Shown here: positions 1-8,750 of the stretch, in pieces
How positions within the stretch are numbered: the stretch's first letter is position 1
Layout of the letters: every line of letters starts with the position of its first letter
Assembly: GCA_020635715.1 (NCBI GenBank)
Contig: JACJZG010000011.1
Coordinates: 1-64,000, forward strand
Direction of reading: 5' to 3'
Length of the DNA stretch: 64,000 nt
DNA from: Flavobacteriales bacterium
GTDB taxonomy: Bacteria > Bacteroidota > Bacteroidia > Flavobacteriales_F > PHOS-HE28
The notes under the pieces: generated by a model
Told to the model about the DNA's origin: nothing
Databases searched by the model: none
Seen by the model: only the letters and a program-made list of their open reading frames with translations
Position numbers and translations under genes: made by a program

Positions 1-12
1 ACATTGGATCGG

Positions 13-402
13 TCACCCCTTCTGCGTCAGCACGCTCGCAAGCGCGATCACATGTCCGTCCGGATCGGCGAAGTAGGTGACCCGATGCCCCCAATCGCGA
101 TCGGTCGCTGGTGATACCGTAGTAGCACCTCCTGAAATGGCGCGATCCAACGCGGCAGGCAGATCATCCACCAGGAGATAGAGTTCGCATCGCGGAGCAC
201 CCTGGGCTTGGGCGGGATGTGCCATGATCGGTGTGATGATGCGCGCGATACCATCCTCCGGCATCAGGCCGAGCTTGCAACCGCCGAGATCGAACTCCGT
301 CATTCCGGGAACATCCAATGCGGGGTCGAGCCCGAGCAGCACTTTGTAGAAGTCCCGGCTACGCTGCCGGTCCTTCACATAGAGGATGAACTCCACTTGC
401 AT
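13..402 (-). CDS. VOC family (glyoxalase/bleomycin-resistance fold) protein
   Basis: A 129-residue single-domain protein of the vicinal oxygen chelate superfamily. The opening strand (VEFILYVKD) followed by a Ser/Arg-rich helix ending DFYKVLLGLDP, and the closing segment YFADPDGHVIAL, are the typical first and last elements of a VOC domain. Proteins of this size are often called DUF-type glyoxalases; substrate and metal use cannot be told from sequence, although a His (GHRVTYFADPDGH) and acidic residues in the usual ligand areas are present. The 260 bp upstream hold no gene. It is on the same strand as the next two genes but separated from them, so it is probably monocistronic. Confidence 0.85.
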   Translation of the reverse strand: MQVEFILYVKDRQRSRDFYKVLLGLDPALDVPGMTEFDLGGCKLGLMPEDGIARIITPIMAHPAQAQGAPRCELYLLVDDLPAALDRAISGGATTVSPATDRDWGHRVTYFADPDGHVIALASVLTQKG

Positions 403-665
403 GGGGTCAAATATGGGCTAGATGAGAAAAGGATAGTTCGATCAATGCTGAGGCGATGGGCTCAACGATAGCTGTGTGGACGCGTGGAGTCAGAAGCGGC
501 AAAGTACGAGCGAACCCCAGCAGCGCCGCAGCCGCTGGCCTTGACTAGACGGCTACAGCGCGGCACCCGACCCTTGGATCTCGAGCGAAGAACTTTCAAA
601 GCGTAGAAATCTGAGGAGGCACACGCATCCCTGAATTCTACTCTAAATGACCCATGCCATCAGAG

Positions 666-1043
666 TCACATAACCTCCGCGCCGACGCACGACTTCAGCT
701 CCTTCTTCATGAAGTCGGGCTTTTCTTCTCGATCAACCACCAAAGCAGAACCCCAGTCGCCAAAACAGGAACAGTGAAAACCGGAATCCTTGGACCAAGG
801 AGACACCATGAAAATGCCTCCGATCAACACAAGGATATGAGGCGTTCTGCTGGAGCGCATATTTCTGTTACCGAGCAGGTGGATGAATAAAACTCCAATT
901 GCCAACATGATCGCCATCAGCGGCAACTCATAGCCTTCAGGATACCCCCTGTTTGACAAAGCGTCGATCAAGTATGGCATGAAGGCCAGCAGCACTACGG
1001 AGCACGAAACCAGCACAGGCCATCCTTGTCGAGTATCAGTCAT
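666..1043 (-). CDS. Small membrane protein of unknown function
   Basis: A 125-residue protein I do not recognise. It has three hydrophobic stretches, at about residues 8-28 (VLVSCSVVLLAFMPYLIDAL), 40-58 (LPLMAIMLAIGVLFIHLLG) and 69-82, so it should sit in the inner membrane. A CSCFGDWGS stretch near residue 92 contains two of its four cysteines. It starts 15 bp after the stop of the M1 peptidase gene on the same strand and could be cotranscribed with it. GC is lower than in the neighbouring peptidase gene. Confidence 0.55.
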   Translation of the reverse strand: MTDTRQGWPVLVSCSVVLLAFMPYLIDALSNRGYPEGYELPLMAIMLAIGVLFIHLLGNRNMRSSRTPHILVLIGGIFMVSPWSKDSGFHCSCFGDWGSALVVDREEKPDFMKKELKSCVGAEVM

Positions 1044-1058
1044 CAGGTGTACGGTTGA

Positions 1059-3437
1059 TCATTGCCCCTTCATCTCCCCACCCGTCAGCCGGTTCCGCTC
1101 CTCCTGCATGGGATTCGGGCGGCGACCTTCGCGTTCTCGTTCCTTGAACACATCGAAGCGCGTGGGCACCATGCGCGGTGGCCAGCTGTTGTTGTTGAGG
1201 TCGCAATCGGCGGTCTCGAGGAAGGGATCGAGGGTCACGCTCTTCACCTCTTTCCGCTTGACGAAGACCTTGGAGATGTCGTCGCTGATGCGCCAGATCT
1301 CGGCGGGTATCCGCTCCACCTCGGTGGTGCCATCGACGTACTCCCATTCGAGGATCAGGGGCATGACCAGGCCACCGATGTTCTTGAAGGAGAGTTCATA
1401 GAGATGCAGATCCTCGTCGAGTAAGGCAAGTTCTTCCGGCTTCAGATTCTTCTTCCACTTCTCATAGGCCGTAATGTCACGCTCGGTGGCGGTGAGCGGA
1501 TCGTAGCTGTTGTAGAAGTCGCGCGTGGCTGGGTCGCGGTCCACGACGAAGTCGAGCTTCGCATCGATGTTGCGCTGGCGGCTGAGGTCGGGCACCTCGC
1601 GGGCCTTGTCGCCGCGCTTCTCTCTCTCGGCCAGCAGCGGATCACGCGGGTCCATGCGCTTGTAGCGGAGCTTCTCCAGGCTGATGTCCACGTGGTCGGT
1701 GGTGTAGAACCAGCCGCGCCAAAACCAGTCGAGGTCCACGCCGCTGGCGTCCTCCATGGTGCGGAAGAAGTCGGCCGGCGTGGGGTGCTTGAACTTCCAG
1801 CGCTCGCAATAGGTCTTGAAGGCGTGGTCGAAGAGCTCGCGGCCCATCACCGTTTCGCGCAGGATGTTGAGCGCGGTGCAGGGCTTGCCGTAGGCGTTGT
1901 TACCGAACTGCGTGATGCTCTCGCTGTTGGTCATGATGGGCTCGATGCGCGCCTTCACCTTGTCCGGCGCGGCGTTGGGGTCGCCCTTCATGTAATCGAC
2001 GATGTTGCGGGGCTTGCCGCGCCAGCTGGGGTAATCCTTGTCCCACTCCTGCTCGGTGAGGTATTGCACGAAGGTGTTGAGGCCCTCGTCCATCCAGGTC
2101 CACTGCCGCTCGTCGGAGTTGATGATCATGGGGAAGAAGTTGTGCCCCACTTCGTGCGTGATCACGCCGATCATGCCATACTTGGTGCGCTCGCTGTAGG
2201 TGCCGTCCTTCTCGGGGCGGCCGCCGTTGAAGCAGATCATGGGGTACTCCATGCCGATGCGGTCGGTGTGCACGCTGATGGCCACGGGGTAGATGTAGTC
2301 CGCCGTGAACTTGCTGTAGGTCTTGATGGTGTGCGCCACGACCTTGGTGCTGTACTGCTCCCAGAGCGGATTCCCTTCCTTGGGGTAGTAGCTCATGCAG
2401 AGCACGTTGTTGGTCTTCACGGGCTGGTTCATCGCGTCCCAGATGAACTTGCGGCTGCTGGCGAAGGCCACATCACGCACGTTCTTGCTCTTGTACACCC
2501 AGGTCTTCGTTCCGCTGCTGCGCTCCTTCTCGTTATCAAGCGCTTCCTCCGGGGTGACGATCATGACCGGCTTGGTGCTGGTGCGCGCCTGTGCGAGTCG
2601 CTTCTGCTGCGCGGATGAGAGCACGCTCGATGCGTTCGACCATTCGCCGGTGGCGGCGACGATGTGATCGCTTGGCACCGTGATGCTGAGCGTGTAGTCA
2701 CCGAAGTCGAGGGTGAACTCGCCGGCGCCGAGGAACTGCTTGTGCATCCAGCCGCTGTAATCCATGTAGGCGCACATGCGCGGGTAGAAGTGCGCGATGG
2801 TGAAGAGGTAGTTGTCCTCCTCGGGGAAGTACTCGTAGCCGGCGCGGCCGCCCCACTTGGAGCGGTCGTTGATCCAGTTCCACCAGCTGACCTTGAAGCT
2901 GAAGGTGGCGCCGGGCGCGAGTGGCTTCGGCAGATCCACCCGCATCATGGTCTTGTTGATCGTGTACTTCAACTTGCCGCCGCTGGCATCGGTGACGCTG
3001 GTGATCTTGTAGCCGCCGTCGAAGGGGGTCACCCACTTCTCGATCTGTGCGATGCTCACGCTGTCGCCGATGGTTCCGGTCCGCGTGGTGTTGTGGTCGC
3101 TGTTCGGCTCGAAGATGTTCTGGTCGAGCTGCAGCCAGAGGTAGTCCAGCTTGTCGGGACTCTGGTTGTGGTAGGTGATGTTCTCCCAGCCAGTGAGCTT
3201 GGGGAGCACGCCCTCCCCGGCCTTGGGCTCGGTCACTTCCACATGGATGTCGTAGTCGGCCTTCATCTGCCAGTAGGCATGACCGGGGGCTCCGCTCGCC
3301 GTGCGCTGCTCGTTCGGCGTTGGCAGCTCTTGGTCGAGTTGGCGGAACTTGTCACGGCCGTAGCGCGGGGAATCCTGGCCGAACGATGATCCGGCAAGGA
3401 GCAATGCCGCAGCGGTTGCGAGGGAGCTTGAACGCAT
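1059..3437 (-). CDS. Secreted M1-family (gluzincin) metallopeptidase
   Basis: A 792-residue exported zinc aminopeptidase-like enzyme. The ATG at 3437 is chosen because it begins a clean signal peptide (MRSSSLATAAALLLAGSSFG, then Q21); the open frame runs further upstream but that part is not protein-like and crosses the start region of the divergent gene. The zinc site is HEVGH at residues 428-432, with Glu451 exactly 18 residues after the second His (in WMDEG), the M1 spacing. The usual GxMEN exopeptidase motif appears as GMEYP (395-399), so strict aminopeptidase activity is uncertain. An N-terminal beta domain precedes the catalytic domain, as in the Bacteroidota M1 proteins of about this length. 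It likely digests peptides in the periplasm or outside the cell. Divergent from the T9SS protein at 3573. Confidence 0.9.
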   Translation of the reverse strand: MRSSSLATAAALLLAGSSFGQDSPRYGRDKFRQLDQELPTPNEQRTASGAPGHAYWQMKADYDIHVEVTEPKAGEGVLPKLTGWENITYHNQSPDKLDYLWLQLDQNIFEPNSDHNTTRTGTIGDSVSIAQIEKWVTPFDGGYKITSVTDASGGKLKYTINKTMMRVDLPKPLAPGATFSFKVSWWNWINDRSKWGGRAGYEYFPEEDNYLFTIAHFYPRMCAYMDYSGWMHKQFLGAGEFTLDFGDYTLSITVPSDHIVAATGEWSNASSVLSSAQQKRLAQARTSTKPVMIVTPEEALDNEKERSSGTKTWVYKSKNVRDVAFASSRKFIWDAMNQPVKTNNVLCMSYYPKEGNPLWEQYSTKVVAHTIKTYSKFTADYIYPVAISVHTDRIGMEYPMICFNGGRPEKDGTYSERTKYGMIGVITHEVGHNFFPMIINSDERQWTWMDEGLNTFVQYLTEQEWDKDYPSWRGKPRNIVDYMKGDPNAAPDKVKARIEPIMTNSESITQFGNNAYGKPCTALNILRETVMGRELFDHAFKTYCERWKFKHPTPADFFRTMEDASGVDLDWFWRGWFYTTDHVDISLEKLRYKRMDPRDPLLAEREKRGDKAREVPDLSRQRNIDAKLDFVVDRDPATRDFYNSYDPLTATERDITAYEKWKKNLKPEELALLDEDLHLYELSFKNIGGLVMPLILEWEYVDGTTEVERIPAEIWRISDDISKVFVKRKEVKSVTLDPFLETADCDLNNNSWPPRMVPTRFDVFKEREREGRRPNPMQEERNRLTGGEMKGQ

Positions 3438-3572
3438 GCGGCGAAAATAGTCCACCCATGATGTCCGCCCGGTGATGCGCGGTTGGCTACTTTCATCCCG
3501 CCACCAAGGCTGTTCGTTCCTTCCCAAGCACCGTGGAGGTGACCCGGACCGTCTTTCTTCCAACCCACGACC

Positions 3573-5267
3573 ATGACGACCTTGTTCCGTTCCGCCTTCC
3601 TTACCTCGATCCTGCTGCATACCCTCGGCGGAGCCTACGGCCAGAGCACCAGTGATTGCACCGGTGCCATCCAACTGTGTGGGGGCATCTACACCGAGGC
3701 ATCCGCACCGCTTGGGACTGGCAATACCTACGAGTTCACCGGGACCTGCAATGCCAACCTCGAGACGGCGAGCCTGTGGTACACCTTCACGGTGGCCGAG
3801 GCGGGCAACATCAGCTTCATCATCGATCCGGCCGTTGATGCGGATGATTATGACTGGGGACTGTTCAACATCACCAACGGTGGCTGTGCCGGTATCAACG
3901 CACAGGATGGATCCTCCCCGGAAGTGAACTGCAATTCATACGGCAACTTTGGAAGCAATGGGCCCACCGGCATCTCGACCGCAGCAGGCGGCACAGGGGT
4001 GAGCAACGGACCGGGGAACACGAACGGCCCCGCGTACAACGCCGACCTGGCCGTGCAACAAGGCGAGACCTATGCGCTCGTGGTGATGAACTGGTCCAAC
4101 AGTCCGGACGGATACACGATCGATTTCACGCAGAGTACAGCAAGCATCTTCGACAGCACGGTACCCGAAGTGGTCGAGGTGGTGAGCGATTGCGCGAACG
4201 CGAACCTGCACCTGACCTTCTCAGAACCGATGTCGACCTCGACCTTCCAACTGACCGACTTCAACCTGACCGATCCGGACGGACAGCAGGTGGCCCTCGC
4301 CTCGGTGCTGGGTGACCAGCCCACGGCCCCAGCGCAGACCGGCTTCACCCTCGCGCTCGGCAACGAGCTGACCGACCCGGGCACCTATCAACTGACGATA
4401 ACGGCCGTATCCGGCAACGTGGAGGACCTGTGCGGGAACATCGTGCTCGACACGACCGTACCCGTGGAGATCGGTGCCCCACTGACCTATGCCGTAGAAG
4501 TGACGCCGGCCTGCAACGCCACGAACGGAGCCATCGCGGTGCAGCATACCGGTGGCGGTGTCGAACCGGTATCCTTCGCCTTGGAGGGCGCTCCTATCGT
4601 GAACGGAACAGTCTCGGGCCTTGCGTTGGGCAACTACACACTGACGGTGAACGATGCCGGTGGCTGCGTGATCGAGGAGGAAGTGCAGGTACCGAACCAT
4701 GCCATTTTCCTGCAGCTCGCCCAGCAACAGGACAGTCTTTCCTGCGCCACGCCGACGGTCACGATCAGCGGCGTCACCGTGCAGCCCTTCCAGGAAGCGG
4801 CCTACAGCTGGTCCGGGGTCACGGACGAGGGGACATTGTCGAACTTCTCCAACGCAGAGGAGCCTTCGGTGAGCCAGCCTGGCACCTATACCCTGGTCGT
4901 GACCCATGTGGAGAGCGGTTGTTCCGCATCAGCCTCGGTGCAGGTGTTCCCTTCCGGCACACCCGACCTGGACCTGGGCACCATCGTCATCCCCAATGTC
5001 ATCTCACCGAACGGCGATGGTCAGAACGATCTGTGGCGACCATTCTCATTGGAGGATCCGGACCGTGACATCACCACCGCCTTCGATTCCTACTCACTGA
5101 CCATCCTGAACCGCTGGGGACAGGTGGTGCATGAGGGATCCAGCTCCCGTTCCTGGAGTGCCAGGGATGTGGCCGCGGGTACGTACTACTACGAGGTCTT
5201 CTACCGGGCCGAATGTGGCACCGTGGTGGACGGCACCTTCACGGGTAGCATCACGGTACTTCGGTAG
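3573..5267 (+). CDS. T9SS type B sorting domain protein
   Basis: A 564-residue secreted protein. A signal peptide covers about residues 1-23 (ending GGAYGQ). The last ~85 residues are a gliding-motility-associated (CHU_C, T9SS type B) C-terminal domain: it opens IPNVISPNGDGQNDLW, has ILNRWGQVVHE in the middle, and ends with a TYYYEVFYR strand and TGSITVLR. This domain directs export by the type IX system. Between them are Ig-like or beta-sandwich stretches, including a SpaA/Big-like region around residues 195-295 ('SEPMSTSTFQLTDFNLTD') and a repeat-like 'ACNATNGAIAVQHTGGGVEP' segment. Probably a surface or released structural or adhesive protein. The function of the middle part is unknown. 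Confidence 0.85.
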   Translation: MTTLFRSAFLTSILLHTLGGAYGQSTSDCTGAIQLCGGIYTEASAPLGTGNTYEFTGTCNANLETASLWYTFTVAEAGNISFIIDPAVDADDYDWGLFNITNGGCAGINAQDGSSPEVNCNSYGNFGSNGPTGISTAAGGTGVSNGPGNTNGPAYNADLAVQQGETYALVVMNWSNSPDGYTIDFTQSTASIFDSTVPEVVEVVSDCANANLHLTFSEPMSTSTFQLTDFNLTDPDGQQVALASVLGDQPTAPAQTGFTLALGNELTDPGTYQLTITAVSGNVEDLCGNIVLDTTVPVEIGAPLTYAVEVTPACNATNGAIAVQHTGGGVEPVSFALEGAPIVNGTVSGLALGNYTLTVNDAGGCVIEEEVQVPNHAIFLQLAQQQDSLSCATPTVTISGVTVQPFQEAAYSWSGVTDEGTLSNFSNAEEPSVSQPGTYTLVVTHVESGCSASASVQVFPSGTPDLDLGTIVIPNVISPNGDGQNDLWRPFSLEDPDRDITTAFDSYSLTILNRWGQVVHEGSSSRSWSARDVAAGTYYYEVFYRAECGTVVDGTFTGSITVLR

Positions 5268-5299
5268 GCGGTGGTATAAGAGCGTGACCGTGCCGATCT

Positions 5300-5785
5300 T
5301 TGCGTCGGATGAAGACGCTGTTAGCCGCGTTGTTCTTGTTGTGCTCCACGGCGCACGACTTCTTCATCTCCATCCTGACGATCCGCTTCGCTCCGGCCAC
5401 GCACACCCTCGACCTCACCTGGCGGATCACCGCGCATGACATCGAACATGCGCTGGAGAACGTGGCCCCGCTGAAGCTCGGCTCCGAACAAGAACACCCG
5501 AAGGCCGACAGCATCCTGAATGCCTACTTCATGGAGCACTTGGTGCTCATGCAGGAGAAGCAACTGACGTGGAAGTGGGTCGGGAAGGAACTGGATGGCG
5601 AGACCTTGTACTGTTACCTCCAGGTGGACAGCATCGGTGGACCACAGGACCTGCTGGTGAAGAACACCATGCTGCAGGACCTCTTCTATGAGCAGCAGAA
5701 CCTGGTGCATGTGGAGGGCGAGGGACTTTCCACCCGGTCGCACACCTTCGTGATCGGTAGCGGGCCATACACCTTCACCTGGTGA
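5300..5785 (+). CDS. DUF6702 family protein
   Basis: A 161-residue protein matching the DUF6702 pattern common in Bacteroidota: short hydrophobic N-terminus, an HDFFISILTI strand, 'TLDLTWRITAHDIEHAL', and a C-terminal beta-rich half. No enzymatic residues are known for the family. The second Met (5309) would give a slightly cleaner signal-like N-terminus. It is the first gene of a compact plus-strand operon; its TGA stop (5783-5785) overlaps the GTG start of the next gene. In other genomes the family often sits beside M1 peptidase or T9SS genes, and the M1 gene here is 2 kb away. Confidence 0.75.
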   Translation: MRRMKTLLAALFLLCSTAHDFFISILTIRFAPATHTLDLTWRITAHDIEHALENVAPLKLGSEQEHPKADSILNAYFMEHLVLMQEKQLTWKWVGKELDGETLYCYLQVDSIGGPQDLLVKNTMLQDLFYEQQNLVHVEGEGLSTRSHTFVIGSGPYTFTW

Positions 5786-6579
5786 AGAACCTCGCGGCGT
5801 TCATCATCATACCCGCATTGGGCTTGTTCTTCGGTGTGGGATGCAGTGATCCGGATCGAACATCGGTCGTGGTTTCATACACCGAAGCCCGCACTGTCCC
5901 AGGGCCGCATGCACAAGTCACACCGGTCACCTTTCACAGCACCGCGGCCGATACGGCCGGCATGGAAGCGGACCTGCGCATCATCGAGCGCAAGCTGGGC
6001 AGGTTGGACCCCGGCATCCGCGATGAGTTGACCGTTGTGCAGGTCCGCTACTTCGCCTTCACCGACAGCACATGCATGGCGGTGGACACCAGCCAGCTCC
6101 GGAGCGGTGCTTTGGTGGTGCACAGCTGCATCGCCGAGGAAGTACGTGCCCTGTTCGAGGAGCTGGAACGCGACACCTTCCCGATCGCCAGGGTGGTCCC
6201 GATCAACCGTTACGGGCTCAACGCGGACTCCACCGGCTGGGATGATGCGGCCTCGATGGCGGACAACAACACGAGCGCCTTCAACTACCGTTCGAAGCCC
6301 ACTTCAGGGGAAGCATCGAAGCACGCGCAAGGCATCGCCATCGACATCAACCCACGGCAGAACCCCATGGTGCGTGTGAATGAGGTCGGCGCTTTGGTGG
6401 AACCACCGGATGGCCGTTACCGGCCGGGAACGCCAGGGACCTTGGACCGCGCGTTCACCGCACGCTACCTTGCCGGTCGCGGCTGGTCCTGGGGTGGTCG
6501 CTGGCCCAGACCGCAGGACCACCAGCACATCGAGAAAAGCCGGGGGAATTGTCCGCACATGCGGTTCAGCCTGAAGTAG
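5782..6579 (+). CDS. M15-family D,D-carboxypeptidase-like lipoprotein
   Basis: A 265-residue protein starting with GTG that overlaps the previous stop (GTGA). The N-terminus has a lipobox (LFFGVGC, Cys near residue 21), so it is probably a lipoprotein facing the periplasm. The zinc peptidase motifs of the VanY/M15 group are present: SKHAQGIAIDIN (H and D ligands, near residue 178) and the C-terminal GWSWGGRWPRPQDHQH, in which the last His-x-His supplies the third ligand and the WGG loop is typical of the family. Probable role: trimming peptidoglycan stem peptides. In the ancestral arrangement nth seems to have begun 2 bp after this gene's stop (see 6582). Confidence 0.85.
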   Translation: MKNLAAFIIIPALGLFFGVGCSDPDRTSVVVSYTEARTVPGPHAQVTPVTFHSTAADTAGMEADLRIIERKLGRLDPGIRDELTVVQVRYFAFTDSTCMAVDTSQLRSGALVVHSCIAEEVRALFEELERDTFPIARVVPINRYGLNADSTGWDDAASMADNNTSAFNYRSKPTSGEASKHAQGIAIDINPRQNPMVRVNEVGALVEPPDGRYRPGTPGTLDRAFTARYLAGRGWSWGGRWPRPQDHQHIEKSRGNCPHMRFSLK

Positions 6580-6581
6580 AG

Positions 6582-6640
6582 ATGACGAAGCAGGAGAAAG
6601 CGGCATTCGTTCAATCCAAGCTCGATGGCTCCAGTCCTTT
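6582..6640 (+). pseudogene. Vestigial 5' end of nth
   Basis: Two bases after the M15 stop codon there is an ATG that encodes MTKQEKAAFVQSKLDGSSP. It lines up with the real start of endonuclease III 627 bp downstream (MTRAEKAAFISSKLAELYP); the two DNA segments share most bases over about 45 nt. After this the frame runs into unrelated sequence and stops at 6752. The simplest reading is that the intervening ~620 bp with the WGR-like gene was inserted at the start of nth and the new junction re-created an nth N-terminus. Not expected to make a functional product. Confidence 0.6.
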
Positions 6641-6735
6641 GTGCAACTCACAGAAGAGATGGCCACGATATGATCGTGTCTCCTCACCAAAGGCCCTTCA
6701 CAACCATTCTCACACGATAAACGGTATCGAGCGCC

Positions 6736-7212
6736 ATGGACAAGCTCTATAAATTCGAGAACGGTTGTATATATTACTGGGAAGCATGGGAGACGGATGG
6801 TAAGCGCGCCATCATCCATTGGGGGGAAGTGGGACATAGAGGTGAGCACAGCGAAATCCGGCCAGGACTACTCGTCGGATTAGCGCAAAAGATCGCCAAG
6901 CATGTGAAATCGATGGAGAGTTCGGGATATCGAAGGTTCTCTGATAGGGAACTGAAGATGCTCGTTATCGTTTTCTCCGTCGAAGGCTGGGGCACCGCAA
7001 AAGATCTCGATAAACGTTATCAAATTGAACGGCGATTGGATCAACTACTCGGCTGGCATGGGCTCGGCCATGTTGATGGGGGCAGTATCGGTAGCGGCAC
7101 CATGGAGATCGATTGCTTGGTCATCGACTTCGATATTGCCGAGCGAGTAATTAGAGGGTACTTGCTGGAAGAAGGATTCACGGACTTCAAAGAGATCAAA
7201 AGGCTGACATGA
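6736..7212 (+). CDS. WGR-like domain protein of unknown function
   Basis: A 158-residue protein. Residues 1-75 resemble a WGR domain: an aromatic first strand (YKFENGCIYYWEAWE), then IIHWGEVGHRGEHSE, which is close to the WGR family's W-G-R-V-G..G core with Glu in place of Arg, then 'SMESSGYRRF'. The rest (about 90-158) looks like an alpha/beta domain that I cannot name. Base composition is clearly more AT-rich than both neighbours. It lies between a vestigial and the current nth start, and its TGA overlaps the nth ATG (ATGA). This suggests a recent insertion into the operon. An immunity-type or nucleic-acid-binding role is possible but unproven. Confidence 0.6.
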   Translation: MDKLYKFENGCIYYWEAWETDGKRAIIHWGEVGHRGEHSEIRPGLLVGLAQKIAKHVKSMESSGYRRFSDRELKMLVIVFSVEGWGTAKDLDKRYQIERRLDQLLGWHGLGHVDGGSIGSGTMEIDCLVIDFDIAERVIRGYLLEEGFTDFKEIKRLT

Positions 7213-7844
7213 CCCGCGCCGAGAAAGCTGCTTTCATCTCTTCCAAGCTCGCCGAGCTCTACCCCCGCACGACCATCCCACTGGACCATGAGGACCCTTA
7301 CACACTCCTGGTCGCCGTTGTGCTCAGTGCGCAATGCACGGACAAGAAGGTGAACGAGATCACGCCGCTGCTCTTCAGCAAGGCACGTACCCCGCGAGAG
7401 ATGGTTAAGCTGAGCGTGGAGGAGATCCAGGACATCATCCGGCCCTGCGGCCTCTCGCCGATGAAGAGCAAAGGCATCCATGGCCTCTCCAAGATCCTCC
7501 TGGAGGAACACGGCGGCCAGGTGCCGGAGAGCTTCGCGGCGCTGGAAGCGTTGCCAGCCGTGGGACACAAGACGGCGAGCGTGGTGATGAGCCAGGCCTT
7601 CGGGGTGCCTGCCTTCCCGGTGGACACCCATATACACCGCCTGGCCTGGCGCTGGACCCTGAGCACGGGCAAGAGCGTGGAGCACACGGAGGCCGACCTG
7701 AAGCAGCTCTTCCCGGAGGACAGCTGGAACGACCTGCACCTGCGCATCATCTATTTCGGACGGGAGTATTGCCCGGCGAAGGGCCACGACCCGTGGAAAT
7801 GTCCGATCTGTTCCGTGGTGGGGCGGAAGGAGCTGTTCCGGTGA
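7209..7844 (+). CDS. nth: Endonuclease III (DNA glycosylase/AP lyase)
   Basis: A 211-residue base-excision repair enzyme removing oxidised pyrimidines. The helix-hairpin-helix is LPAVGHKTA with catalytic Lys121, and the catalytic Asp139 is in PVDTHIHRL; both are at the standard spacing. The early 'LSAQCTDKKVNEITP' block is typical of Nth. The C-terminal iron-sulfur loop is unusual: only Cys188, Cys198 and Cys201 are present (spacing 9 and 2), and the protein ends 10 residues later without a fourth Cys, so a [4Fe-4S] cluster of the usual form seems unlikely. Its start overlaps the stop of the WGR-like gene, and its stop overlaps a GTG start for the acyltransferase. Confidence 0.92.
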   Translation: MTRAEKAAFISSKLAELYPRTTIPLDHEDPYTLLVAVVLSAQCTDKKVNEITPLLFSKARTPREMVKLSVEEIQDIIRPCGLSPMKSKGIHGLSKILLEEHGGQVPESFAALEALPAVGHKTASVVMSQAFGVPAFPVDTHIHRLAWRWTLSTGKSVEHTEADLKQLFPEDSWNDLHLRIIYFGREYCPAKGHDPWKCPICSVVGRKELFR

Positions 7845-8747
7845 GGCGATCTTTGCGGCCGCCCATCGGCGCCCTCGGCTATTACCTGGCACTTCCCTTC
7901 ATCTACGGCATCTCCCTGCTGCCCTTCCCCCTGCTCTACCTGCTCAGCGGATGCCTTGCGCCTGGTGCTGTTCGGCGTCTTCGGCTACCGTCGCAAGGTC
8001 GTCTCAGCAACCTGAGGAACAGCTTTCCCGGAGAAGAGCGAGGCGGAACTGAAGGGGATCATGCGGCGCTTCTACCGCTGGTTCTGCGACCTGATGCTGG
8101 AGACCCTGAAGACCCTGACCGTGTCACCGGCCACCGTCCGCCGGCGCTTCGAGTTCCACGGGCAGGAGCTGCTCCGGGAATACGCCCGGCAGGGGCAGAG
8201 CGTGATCCTCGTGCTGGGGCATTACGGCAACTGGGAACTGGCAGGGGCCCGCTACAGCCAGGAGAAGGACCTGCCGCAGCTGTACGTGATCTACCATCCG
8301 CTGCACAACAAGCACTTCGACCGGCTCCTGCACCACATGCGCACCCGCTCGGGCACCCGCCTGTACACGATGCGGGAGACCAGCAAGGCCATGCTGCGCG
8401 ACCGGCACCTGAACACGGCCACGGCCTTCATCGCCGACCAGACCCCCTCCCCGGAGCGGGCCTGGTGGACCACCTTCCTGGGCCAGGAAACACCGGTGTT
8501 CCTGGGTACCGAGGGGCTTTCCAAGAAACTGGGCTATCCGGTGGTGTACATCGCCATGGAACGCCCGCGACGCGGGCATTACCGGATGACCATGGAGCTG
8601 CTGGTGGCGGATCCTTCGAACACCGCGGAGGGCGAGATCACCGAGATCCATACCCGCCGACTTGAAGCAGATATCCGCCGAAGTCCCGAAATTTGGCTCT
8701 GGACCCATCGGCGCTGGAAACACCGCAGGCCGGAGAGCGTTGCATAA
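7841..8747 (+). CDS. LpxL/HtrB-family acyltransferase (lipid A type), frame broken by indels
   Basis: A membrane acyltransferase of the lysophospholipid/lipid A late acyltransferase family. The GTG at 7841 overlaps the nth stop and encodes an N-terminal membrane anchor (LALPFIYGISLLPFPLLYLL). The frame then needs three small corrections: an extra G near 7949, a missing base near 8005 (GTCGTC-TCAGC) and an extra G near 8031. With these it reads continuously into 'NLRNSFPEKSEAELKG' and the intact main part beginning at 8061. The catalytic HX4E motif is HYGNWE. Later blocks (ATAFIADQTPSP, WTTFLGQETPVFLG) fit the family. Corrected length is about 301 residues, normal for the family. The clustered, mutually compensating indels suggest sequence error. 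Likely acylates lipid A or another lipid in the inner membrane. Confidence 0.8.
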
Positions 8748-8750
8748 GTG

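Noticed and set aside
7930..8040. The LpxL-like gene as a true pseudogene
   Set aside because: Three nearby compensating indels and otherwise perfect conservation fit sequence error better.
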